Source of the DNA: Aurantimonas manganoxydans SI85-9A1
Lineage (GTDB): Bacteria > Pseudomonadota > Alphaproteobacteria > Rhizobiales > Rhizobiaceae
Direction of reading: 5' to 3'
Assembly (NCBI RefSeq): GCF_000153465.1
Contig: NZ_CH672387.1
Span: 2,457,903-2,521,902 of the forward strand
DNA length: 64,000 nucleotides
Shown in pieces: positions 34,463 to 42,448 of this stretch (position 1 is its first letter; the number at the start of each line of letters is the position of its first letter). The notes beneath the pieces are model-generated. The model searched no databases, had not been told where the DNA came from, and saw only the letters and a list, made by a program, of their open reading frames with translations. Made by a program: the position numbers and the translations under genes.

Positions 34463-35242
34463 CTAATCCTGTCCGACGTTGGAACCTTCGGGTTCGGCGT
34501 CGGAGCCCAGGCGCCGGTCAGGCCTCGCCGCGCCGTCCACGCCATTCGTCTCGTCGCGATCACCGCGATGCTGCCACGGCGCATCGCCACTCGTCCAGCC
34601 GACCGCGCCGGCGCGCACCAGCGCCTCCGTCCGGTTGCGCGCGCCAAGCAGACGCAGAAGTCCCGCCACATGCGCCTTTACGGCGCCTTCGGAAAGGCCG
34701 AGCGAGCGGGCAATTTGCTTGTTGGAGGCGCCTTTGGCGAGGTGGTTCCACACCTCCGCCTGGCGCGCCGTCAGCGAAACGCGCTGCGGATCGGGGCGCT
34801 CGCCTGCCCGCACCCGTGGGAGCAGCGACAGGATCGTCGGCGGCAGATAGAATCCGCCGGCGAGGATGAGGTTCAGGGCCTGGATCATCAGGCGCGGCGA
34901 AGAATCCTTGGGAATGAACCCTGCGGCCCCGTCATCCAGCGCAGCACGGATCATTGCGGGCTCGTCCTTGCCCGACACGACCGCGACGGGTGCCCCGCCC
35001 GTGCGGCGGCGAATATTGCCGATCTCCGACCCGTGTTCCAGGCCGCCAAGAAGATGGTCGACGAGGATCAGGTCGTAGCTGCCGGCTGACAACAACTGCC
35101 AGAGTTCGTCGGCAGTGGCAGCCTCGTGGACTTCGACGACATCCGCCAGCTCCTGCAGGAGATAGCGCAAACCTGCCCGGAACAGCGCGTGCCCGTCCGC
35201 CACCACCAGTTTCAATGGCGTCGCCAACCCAGGATGAGACAT
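34463..35242 (-). CDS. NarL/FixJ-type response regulator of the curli locus
   Basis: 259 aa from the ATG at 35242 (AGGA upstream); an upstream in-frame start at 35335 is possible. The receiver domain (about 10-130) has the phospho-acceptor Asp in YDLILVDHLLGG and Lys in GFIPKDSSPR. The usual acidic pair is reduced: VVADGHALFRAGL has Gly where most relatives have a second Asp. A LuxR-type HTH follows: VSLTARQAEVWNHLAKGASN, then KQIARSLGLSEGAVKAHVAG. A charged tail of about 40 residues is unusual. It lies 101 bp after csgG on the same strand, the place that CsgD holds functionally in enterics, so I infer it controls the amyloid genes. Confidence 0.85.
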   Translation of the reverse strand: MSHPGLATPLKLVVADGHALFRAGLRYLLQELADVVEVHEAATADELWQLLSAGSYDLILVDHLLGGLEHGSEIGNIRRRTGGAPVAVVSGKDEPAMIRAALDDGAAGFIPKDSSPRLMIQALNLILAGGFYLPPTILSLLPRVRAGERPDPQRVSLTARQAEVWNHLAKGASNKQIARSLGLSEGAVKAHVAGLLRLLGARNRTEALVRAGAVGWTSGDAPWQHRGDRDETNGVDGAARPDRRLGSDAEPEGSNVGQD

Positions 35243-35343
35243 CCTGTCCTGAGCTCCCGTTTTCGCCGAGACCTGAGCCAAGCGTTGCGCGACGGGTGGG
35301 GCACAGGACAACGGAGGGGAGACTGATCCATTCACCGGCCGGT

Positions 35344-36546
35344 TCAGCCGACGTTGGCTGCGACCCGTGCCGGGTTCGCCTCGCTCGGTTCCATCGATCC
35401 GACCGCGTCTTCGTCAGGAGCCGGTGCAGGCGGCAATTGCCGCGGTGCCTGTTCCTCGATCTGGCGCTGGATCGGCGCATTGCTCGGAACACCGGGCAAC
35501 TGCCGCAGATTCTGCTGCGCAGGCGGCTGCGTTACCACGCGCGGCGCGGCTGCCGGCGAGCTCGCCGGACGGGCAGAGCGCTGGGAAACGCGCACCGGGG
35601 CCGCCGGGACCGTCTGCACGGAATCGGCGGCAGCCTCGGTCGCCGGACGCGGCAGGGTCTGGGCCGCCGCAGTCAGCTGTTCGCCGTACTCCTGCGCCTT
35701 GTAGGCCTCGACATAGGCGCGGCCGGCCGCCGGATCGCTGAACTCCCAGATCGAGAGATCGGCGCCCTCGACGATGAGCCCCTCGACGGCCTTCTCGATC
35801 GCCGACTGGACCGCGATCTGCTTCGGCTCGTTGTAGGTGACGCCGGCCTCGGCCATGAAGAGCTCGTCAATCTTCACGTAGCGGAATGCGCCGCCTTGGA
35901 GGGCATAGGATGCGACCGCCTTGCGGACCGTCACCGTGGTCAGGACCTCGCCGGTCTTCGTCGACACGGCCCGGAGCGTCACGGTCACGACGTCGTGGAT
36001 GTATTTGGTGTCGGCGCTGATCCCGAGGAAGCCGGCGCCCACGCCACCCGTCATGATGTTGGTGTCGTAGCCGATGATGCCGCCCTCGATGATGATGTTG
36101 GCATGCAGAAGCGGCGGAACCACTTTCGGATCGAGCTGCGTCTCGTTACGGTACAGCCGGCGCATCTCCGTGATGATCTGACGCTCCTTCAGGAGGTTAT
36201 CCAGCTCGGCGCGCTCCAGCACGGTGAACCAGCGCCGCTCGCCGGCGTCCTGCAATGCCTGGATCAGCATCGAGGCGCCACCCTGCGTCACCGCGCGCGA
36301 TAGCGACTGGACGTTTTCCCGTTCCTTGAACTGGCCGGTCAGATCCTCATAGCCATAGACCGCGACGACGGTCTTCTGCCTCGGTGGCGGCACGCGACGG
36401 AGATCGTCATTAGGCCGCGATACCGGCGCGATCACGGGCGGCGTATCCGTGAACGCCTCCTGGGTCACGCAGCCGGAAAGCGAAGCCAGGGCGACGATCA
36501 TCACTGCCAGCCGCGGGCCACCCCGGGTCCAGATACAACTCAACAT
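35344..36546 (-). CDS. csgG: Curli secretion channel CsgG with C-terminal extension
   Basis: 400 aa. Lipobox LSGC (Cys26) marks an outer-membrane lipoprotein. The CsgG core is clear: TVVAVYGYEDLTGQFKEREN, then GERRWFTVLERAELDNLLKE, ERQIITEMRRLYRNE, and IIIEGGIIGYDTNIMTGGVG. The transmembrane-barrel strands are in GAGFLGISADTKYIHDVVTV and LRAVSTKTGEVLTTVTVRK. E. coli CsgG is 277 aa; here about 120 extra residues rich in Pro, Ala and Gln follow (for example VTQPPAQQNLRQLPGVPSN). CsgG forms the nonameric pore that exports curlins. It is 54 bp after csgF. Confidence 0.95.
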   Translation of the reverse strand: MLSCIWTRGGPRLAVMIVALASLSGCVTQEAFTDTPPVIAPVSRPNDDLRRVPPPRQKTVVAVYGYEDLTGQFKERENVQSLSRAVTQGGASMLIQALQDAGERRWFTVLERAELDNLLKERQIITEMRRLYRNETQLDPKVVPPLLHANIIIEGGIIGYDTNIMTGGVGAGFLGISADTKYIHDVVTVTLRAVSTKTGEVLTTVTVRKAVASYALQGGAFRYVKIDELFMAEAGVTYNEPKQIAVQSAIEKAVEGLIVEGADLSIWEFSDPAAGRAYVEAYKAQEYGEQLTAAAQTLPRPATEAAADSVQTVPAAPVRVSQRSARPASSPAAAPRVVTQPPAQQNLRQLPGVPSNAPIQRQIEEQAPRQLPPAPAPDEDAVGSMEPSEANPARVAANVG

Positions 36547-36600
36547 GGTTTCCCCTCAGGCAAGCACGACCAGGTTCTGACGAACAGGGCCTCCTGCAGA

Positions 36601-37080
36601 TCAATTTAGGCTTGACGTGACGAGTTGCGGAACGACGATGTCCGTCACGGTGCCGTCCGCGCCGTTCACGATGGTCAAACGGATCGAATCCAGCGTCCGC
36701 GAGAAGGTAACGCTCGTGTCGCCGAAGGTCACGGTGCCGCTATCCTGCGGGTTCTCGCCGAAGATCGCCTCGGTGACCTGGGAGGCGAGCGCCGAGAGCA
36801 GCCGCCCCTGAAGCTGGCTGACGAATAGATCAGCCTGGCTGTTGCCCGCTCCGCCGCCGCCGCCGCCGATGCTGCTGCCCCCCGACAGGCCATCGTCGGC
36901 ATCGCTCGCCGTCGCGTCACGCTGGGCGTTGGCAATCGCGAAAAGGTGCGAGGAATTGAGCGGATTGCCGCCAAACGACGGGTTCACCGGCGTGTAGACG
37001 AGATCGCCGGCTGTCGCCGTATGCGACGCAGCAGCGAAAATAAGCACTGCCCAGCAAACGACGCCAATCTTCCTCACCAT
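36601..37080 (-). CDS. csgF: Curli assembly protein CsgF
   Basis: 159 aa from the ATG at 37080, with GAGGGGAAG upstream. The signal peptide ends near TATAGD. The mature start LVYTPVNPSFGGNPLNSSHL matches the CsgF N-terminus that plugs into the CsgG barrel (NPxFGGNP motif). A Gly/Ser-rich linker (GGSSIGGGGGGAGN) leads to a C-terminal beta domain (GTVTFGDTSVTFSRTLDSIR). It couples secretion to surface nucleation. It is the first gene of the csgF-csgG-regulator block. Confidence 0.93.
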   Translation of the reverse strand: MVRKIGVVCWAVLIFAAASHTATAGDLVYTPVNPSFGGNPLNSSHLFAIANAQRDATASDADDGLSGGSSIGGGGGGAGNSQADLFVSQLQGRLLSALASQVTEAIFGENPQDSGTVTFGDTSVTFSRTLDSIRLTIVNGADGTVTDIVVPQLVTSSLN

Positions 37081-37379
37081 TTTCTTCCCCTCGGCCAAAA
37101 GTTGCTCCGCATGCTCCCTGAGCACCCGACCCTTACGTCACCTAGCACGCTGCAACCTGAAATAGGGAGTCCATGAACAGGCATTATGCCGACGTTGCGG
37201 CATTTTCGTCACACATCATGAACGACGTCTGCAGACGATTGGTGTCCACGACGGACGTTGTAGGTGCGCAGCAAGGAGCTCGGCGCGCATTGATGCTATG
37301 CCTTTTTCCTTTCTGTACACCGTTGATCAGGGCTACTGCTTCGCCGAAGTCGGCTTGCTATTCGCCGCTCGTAGCCGAC

Positions 37380-37897
37380 GGAGCCTATATCGAGTGCAGG
37401 AGGCGGGATGCCGTGCTCGAGAGTGACGGGCGCCTGCGCCAGTTCTTCATCGAGCGCCTGTCGGAAGGCTGCTCGCCGGAGCAGGTCGCGGGCTGACTGA
37501 AGAATGGTGCGGAGCCGAAATTGCGCGTGCTCGCCACCGAGACCATCTACGCCTCCGTCTATCGCGCCTCGCTGAAGGCCCAGGAGCTCTGGCGCTATCT
37601 CCTGCGCCGGCGCAGGACGCGCCGCCCGATGAGAGCACGCCTGTCGCGCGATACGATCAAGAACCGCCGCTCCATCCATGACCGTCCGGCCGAGGTCGAG
37701 GATCGCCGACAGGTCGAGCATTGGGAGGTTGATCTTGTCATCTGCAAGCGCGCTCGCCCGGTTCTCGTCCTTCATGAGCGAAAGACCCGTGTGACGCTCG
37801 CCACGAGGCTGAACGGAAAGACCGCCGCCGAAACCATCGCAGCGATGACAGCCGTCTTCCGGCGTGTTGCTCCCGGCCTGCGCTCCTCGGTGTGGTC
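37380..37897 (+). pseudogene. IS30-family transposase remnant
   Basis: Forward-strand fragments read RLSEGCSPEQVAG (then a stop at 37494-37496), TETIYASVYRASLKAQELWR, IKNRRSIHDRPAEVEDRRQV and HWEVDLVICKRARPVLVLHE, all IS30-like. The first catalytic Asp is present, but the N-terminus and the C-terminal catalytic part are missing. The right edge coincides with a 15-bp sequence also found at 12489-12503. Confidence 0.8.
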
Positions 37898-38144
37898 TGC
37901 CCCCACTGAAGTTCTCTAATCGCATGGGTCAAGGGTCGTTTGTAACGTAAGTACACACGCCGGGCTTCTTGGTTCTCTCCGCGGTCGATCTCGATGGTCG
38001 CCGCATGTTGGCGTCAGATGGTGGATCAGCCAAAGTGGTCCTCGCAGTTACCGGTTTGGCACTGCATTCAGAGGGTCGGCCTAATCCGCGCCATACGTCC
38101 CGGCGGGGACGCATCCGTTGGTCAGTCTGGCAGCATTTCGGTCA

Positions 38145-39179
38145 TCATGCTGTCACTTGGCTCCAACGGAATGGGGCGTTTGTTTTCCACATGGCGTGGA
38201 GGATGACGGCGATATTTCTGGCTACGGCGATGCGCGCCTTCTTGAAGCCGGAAGCCTTGGCAATTTTCATTCCCCAGGCCTTGAGCGTGGAGAACTTCAG
38301 ATTGCGCGTCAGCAAGGTCGTGGCAGCCTCGTACAGATGCTTCCGCGTCATGCAGTTTCCCTGCTTTGATATTCGCCCGTTGCGGCTCGTTTCGCCGGAC
38401 TCATATCGACGCGGCGTCAGTCCGAGATAGGCTCCTGCGCTCGATGAATGTTTGAAGCGTGAGGCGTTATCGAACGCGGAGGCGACTGAAAGGGCGGTGA
38501 TGACACCGAAACCTGGCGCCGTCATGAACAGGCGGGCGGTCGGCGTTGTCTTGGCGATCGCCATGAGACGCTTGTCTAGCAACCGAATCTGATCGTGGAC
38601 CGAGCTTCTGGCCTTCATCAGCGCCTCGGCGATCAGGCGCATCTGGGGGAGACATCAAGTTCGCCATCAATGATCTCGTCGGCACGGCCTTCAAAGCCAT
38701 CGACGCGCTTGCCGAATAGCACGCCGAAGGTGCGCAGAAGACCACGGATCTCGTTCTCGATTTTGACCCGTATGCGAACGAGCGTTTCTCGGGCTACGAG
38801 AAGAGAGCGGATTTGATAGCTGTTCGCGGCTCTTGATGCGCACCTGCTTGAACCAGCCTATCCGCATGATCTGCGCCAGCCCGGCAGCATCGTTGCGATC
38901 CGTCTTGATGGGGCGCATCTTCAAGGCGGCGTTCGCATGTCGTGCGTCGATGCACACGATCGGCAGTTCTCTGATCGCCAGCTCGTTCCACAGCCACACC
39001 GCCAACGGACCGGTTTCGAGACCAACCCTTTCCAGGTTGGGCGCGCTGATCTTCAAACAATCGGCAATCGCATCGGGACAGGTCGGGACTTTCTTCTCCA
39101 GGAGGATCTGACCGGCTTCGTCGACAATACAAATCGCGGTCATCGCTTGTGAGACATCAAGGGCGGCATAACAGGACAT
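38145..39179 (-). pseudogene. IS110-family transposase with multiple frameshifts
   Basis: The N-terminal part (39179 downwards) reads YAALDVSQAMTAICIVDEAG, then GLETGPLAVWLWNELAIREL and IKTDRNDAAGLAQIMRIGWF, a DEDD IS110 domain. The middle (about 38645-38810) is in another frame (TLVRIRVKIENEIRGLLRTF). The C-terminal part (38642-38145) reads FMTAPGFGVITALSVASAFD, then SSAGAYLGLTPRRYESGETS and GNCMTRKHLYEAATTLLTR. Frame breaks near 38810 and 38645 imply at least two indels. It belongs to a different subgroup from the IS110 gene at 15.1 kb. Confidence 0.88.
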
Positions 39180-39328
39180 CGAGGCTCTCCTTCATTCGTC
39201 GGCAAAGCCGATCGTTGCTGCCTGACCACTCTGGAGGAACCGTTCTCGTCCAGGGAGAGGTGCCACCTGCGATTACGCTAAGTGGTCCTCCCTGAAGTAT
39301 GGTTTTTGAGCCATTGGAGGACGAGAGC

Positions 39329-39660
39329 ATGCCGCAGAAGAAGCACAAGCCTGAAGAGATCGTCGCGAAGCTGCGGCAGTTCGATGTCCTGGTATCGCAG
39401 GGGCGATCGGTTGCTGAAGCCGTGCGCGCGATCAGCGTGACGCAGTTCACCTATTATCGTTGGCGGAAGGAGTACGGCGGCCTGAAGGGCAACCAGGTCA
39501 AGCGCCTGAAGGACCTCGAGAAGGAGAAGGATCGCCTTCGAAAGGCGGTCTCCGACCTGACCTTGGAGAAGCTGATCCTTCGAGAGGCCGCATCGGGAAA
39601 CTTCTGTGCCCTTCCCGCCGCCGGCGTCGCATCGAACATGTCAGGACGATGTTCAAGGAG
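39329..39660 (+). pseudogene. IS3-family OrfA with truncated OrfB start
   Basis: OrfA from the ATG at 39329: KKHKPEEIVAKLRQFDVLVS, then EAVRAISVTQFTYYRWRKEY (helix-turn-helix) and LKDLEKEKDRLRKAVSDLTL (leucine zipper), ending EAASGNF. The usual stop after GNF is absent (TGT instead of an expected TGA; inference), so the frame runs on. The start of OrfB (PSRRRRRIEHVRTMFKE) is visible in the overlapping frame and stops at about 39660. All of the OrfB catalytic domain is missing. Confidence 0.82.
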
Positions 39661-39762
39661 CGATAGCTCTCTTCCATGTTATGCACGATGTTATGCAGTT
39701 CGGGCTCTGTCGAGTCCGAATTCGCGAAAACTGCAAGCGATTGCAATCACTTAGGTAGATCT

Positions 39763-39839
39763 TGGTGGGCCCGGCAGGACTCGAACCTGCAACCAAGCGG
39801 TTATGAGCCGCCGGCTCTGACCAATTGAGCTACAGGCCC
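39763..39839 (-). tRNA. tRNA with CAU anticodon, probably tRNA-Ile2 (lysidine-modified)
   Basis: A complete cloverleaf reads on the reverse strand from GGGCCTG at 39839 to an encoded CCA at 39763. The acceptor stem pairs GGGCCTG with CGGGCCC, the T arm is GCAGG-TTCGAGT-CCTGC, and the anticodon loop is CTCATAA. CAU can be Met or Ile2. The anticodon stem (GGCGGCTCATAACCGC) and the following TTGGT resemble E. coli Ile2 more than elongator Met. Its 3' end faces the IS-rich side, a common island attachment site. Confidence 0.88.
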
Positions 39840-40007
39840 GCCGGGGATCGGCGTAGCGCAAAGGCTGGCGCCACTCAAGCGGGAGCGTGGTGGGCGGGAA
39901 GCGCCACGCGGGTTCTGCGGGCGCAGCGAGCGATTTCGTGTTGACGCCGCAATGCGACCATAGAAGAGCGGTTCCTGTCACCTTCCATCAACGGAGAGTC
40001 AGCGTCC

Positions 40008-40757
40008 ATGAACCGCCGCTTCAGTCCCCTGATCGCCACCCTGATTCTCGTCGCTTCGCCGGCCGTCGCGCTGGCGCAGGCCGGCGCGACGCAGCCCGCC
40101 GCCGAGGCGGCCGCGCGCACCCTTGTCGTGACCGGAACCGGCGAGGCCCGGGCGACGCCCGACGTCGCCATGACAAGTTTCACGGTGCTGCGCTCGGCCG
40201 AGACCGCACGCGAGGCCCTTGATGCGGCAAATGCCGCGATGCACGAGGTGACGACCGGCATGGGCGAGATAGGCGTCGCGGACCGCGACCTGCAGACCTC
40301 CGGCTTCTCGATCAATCCGCAATATCGCTACGACAACCAGAACGACGGCACCCAGAAGCCGCCGGAGATCGCCGCCTATGAGGTGCGCAACAGCCTGACC
40401 GTGCGCGTGCGCGACATTGCGAAGCTCGGCGAGATCCTCGACCGGGCGGTCACGCTCGGGGTCAATCAGGGCGGCGAGATCAGTTTCGATGTCGCCGAGC
40501 CACAGGAGGCGCGCAATGCGGCACGGCAGGAGGCGGTCGCGGACGCCATGGCCACGGCGGAGGTCCTGGCCGAAGCGGCGGGCGTGACGCTCGGCCCGGT
40601 GCGCGAGATCAGCGAAAGCGGCGGGCAGATGCCGCCGCAGCCCTTGGGCCGGTCGATGAAGATGATGGCGGCGGAGGCGGCGCCCAGCGTTCCGGTCGAG
40701 ACCGGTGAGAACAGCTTCAATGCCAGCGTGCGCATGGTCTTTTCCATCGCCGACTGA
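40008..40757 (+). CDS. SIMPL-domain (DUF541) periplasmic protein
   Basis: 249 aa with a signal peptide (MNRRFSPLIATLILVASPAV, cut near ALA/QAG). The SIMPL domain shows its hallmarks: TLVVTGTGEARATPDVAMTS near the N-terminus, DLQTSGFSINPQYRYDNQND, and YEVRNSLTVRVRDIAKLGEI, ending in ENSFNASVRMVFSIAD. Family members are periplasmic or outer-membrane associated with unclear roles, sometimes in oxidative stress. It stands alone between the tRNA and a convergent small secreted gene. Confidence 0.9.
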   Translation: MNRRFSPLIATLILVASPAVALAQAGATQPAAEAAARTLVVTGTGEARATPDVAMTSFTVLRSAETAREALDAANAAMHEVTTGMGEIGVADRDLQTSGFSINPQYRYDNQNDGTQKPPEIAAYEVRNSLTVRVRDIAKLGEILDRAVTLGVNQGGEISFDVAEPQEARNAARQEAVADAMATAEVLAEAAGVTLGPVREISESGGQMPPQPLGRSMKMMAAEAAPSVPVETGENSFNASVRMVFSIAD

Positions 40758-40831
40758 CACGCCGCGGTCCAAGCCGCGGACAGAACAGCGGTCCCCGCAG
40801 CGGCATCAGCCGCACGCGGGGGCTAAAACGG

Positions 40832-41182
40832 TCAGCGAAGGCGGAAGCTGATCACCGGGCAGCCGCGCTCGCGGGCAAAGCGCACCACGGCACGGTGGCC
40901 GCGCGAGTGACCGGCGACGACGACGGCGCGACGGTTGGCCCGGCGGACATGGGCCCGGTGGACGCCCATGTTGCGTGCCTTGCGCACGGCGCGGCGGGGC
41001 GAACAGGCGACACGGCCGTGGTGGCCGCGGCGGACATGGCGCACGGGCTGGGCCGCATGGCCGGAGCCGATGGTGACGCCGAAGCGCAGGCCGTCGGCGA
41101 CAGCCGGGGCGGTTGCCGTCGCGACACCGCCGGTGGCGAGCGCGGCAACGACACAGATCGAGCGGGCGAAAGACTGGAACAT
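40832..41182 (-). CDS. Small secreted basic protein of unknown function
   Basis: 116 aa. Signal peptide (FARSICVVAALATGGVATAT, cut at VADG), then a His- and Arg-rich mature part: VRHVRRGHHGRVACSPRRAV, then RKARNMGVHRAHVRRANRRA and VVVAGHSRGHRAVVRFARER, ending GCPVISFRLR with two Cys. I recognise the pattern (CSPRxAVxKARxxGV) as a conserved rhizobial exported family without known function. It is monocistronic. Confidence 0.75.
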   Translation of the reverse strand: MFQSFARSICVVAALATGGVATATAPAVADGLRFGVTIGSGHAAQPVRHVRRGHHGRVACSPRRAVRKARNMGVHRAHVRRANRRAVVVAGHSRGHRAVVRFARERGCPVISFRLR

Positions 41183-41373
41183 CGGGGCGTCTCCTCTTTG
41201 GGGTCCGGCGGGCAGACACGCCGCCGGGACCGCATTGGCCGAAGTCCGATCGCAAGGCCGCTGGACAGCGCGTGGCGGATGATGCGATCGCCTCCCCGCC
41301 CGTTCGGCAAGAAGTGATCCGACATTAGGAGAGCGGGACTGAATGCTGCCGGAACCGGCCGTTCATCGACGGT

Positions 41374-41997
41374 TCAGCCGGCATCCGCCGGGACGGCGCG
41401 CATCCAGAACTGCATGGTCTTGTCGCTCTCGGCCGCCTCGCCGAGATCGCGCCACGCCATGGTCGCCGTCAGTCCCGACACCGGCCGATAGCCGCGCTTG
41501 TGCCAGAAGCCATCCAGGGGCCGGTAGTCCGCGGGCCGCGCCGGGTGATCAACCGGACGCTCGACAGCGCAGAAGGCGGTGACGGCAAAGCCCTGTTCGG
41601 CCGCGGCCGCCTCGCGTCCGTCGAAGAAGCGGTGGCCGATGCCCCTGCCCCGCCATCGTGGATCGAGGACCGATTCGCCGAGATAGAAGACGCCGGCCGG
41701 GTCGATGCCTTGAGCGGCGAAACTCGCGGCCAGTTGCGGCTGGTGATCGCCCAGCGGCGCCGCTGTCGCGGCACCGACGAGCTGGCCGTCCCCGGCGCGG
41801 GCAGCGACGATCACCGCCCCCGGCGACGCGGCATAGGTGGCAAGGTAACGTCGCTCGTAGTCCCGATCGCCCTCATAGAGATAGGGAAAGGCGCTGAAGA
41901 CGGAGATCCGCAGGCCCGCCAGTTCGTCCAGCACGGCCTCGGCGGCCGCGCCCTGCAGCGTTGCGCCCGACAGACCGCCGGTGTCGTCCCGCGTCAT
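41374..41997 (-). CDS. GNAT-family N-acetyltransferase
   Basis: 207 aa from the ATG at 41997, which overlaps the SnoaL-like gene's stop as ATGA; a longer start would invade that gene. The GNAT core is visible: AVIVAARAGDGQLVGAATAA, then FYLGESVLDPRWRGRGIGHR with the acetyl-CoA-binding R-G-R-G-I-G loop. The C-terminal DGFWHKRGYRPVSGLTATMA fits the last strand. The acceptor substrate is unknown. Confidence 0.85.
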   Translation of the reverse strand: MTRDDTGGLSGATLQGAAAEAVLDELAGLRISVFSAFPYLYEGDRDYERRYLATYAASPGAVIVAARAGDGQLVGAATAAPLGDHQPQLAASFAAQGIDPAGVFYLGESVLDPRWRGRGIGHRFFDGREAAAAEQGFAVTAFCAVERPVDHPARPADYRPLDGFWHKRGYRPVSGLTATMAWRDLGEAAESDKTMQFWMRAVPADAG

Positions 41998-42401
41998 CGC
42001 GCCGAGACAGCCGCGATCCAAGCCTTGAGATTGTAGTAGGTGGTGACCCGCGTAATCTTGCCGTCGTCGATCTCGAAGAACTGGCCGGCGGGCACCGTAT
42101 AGCGCTGTCCGTTCGCTTCGGGCAGGCCCGGGGCGGTCGCCAGATATTCGCCATGGACGGTGTATTCGGCGGCCGCGCGGCCGGAGTTCGCGGCAGTCAT
42201 GACGACGATGTCGCTCAGCGTCTCGCGGTATTGGCGAGCCATCATGGCGAGGAAGTCGCGGAAGGCGGCGTGGCCGATCTCGCGACCGCTCTCGTTCAAA
42301 TCATGGGCGACGTCCTCGTGCAGGCAGTCGAGCATGGCGCTCCAGTCGCTGGCGTTGAAGGCCGCGAGATAGCGCTCGATCAGCGCCGCATTGTCGTTCA
42401 T
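41994..42401 (-). CDS. SnoaL-like/NTF2-fold protein (ketosteroid-isomerase related)
   Basis: 135 aa. Cone-shaped NTF2-like fold: ALIERYLAAFNASDWSAMLD, then CLHEDVAHDLNESGREIG, FRDFLAMMARQYRETLSDIV, and the closing FFEIDDGKITRVTTYYNLKA. It may be a polyketide-cyclase-like enzyme or a binding protein; no catalytic assignment is possible. It is coupled to the GNAT gene by a 4-bp overlap and lies 47 bp after the SDR gene. Confidence 0.85.
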   Translation of the reverse strand: MNDNAALIERYLAAFNASDWSAMLDCLHEDVAHDLNESGREIGHAAFRDFLAMMARQYRETLSDIVVMTAANSGRAAAEYTVHGEYLATAPGLPEANGQRYTVPAGQFFEIDDGKITRVTTYYNLKAWIAAVSAR

Positions 42402-42448
42402 CGGAAGGCTCCGTCGGTTGGGCTGGGTGGGCTGCGGCCGTCTCGGGT

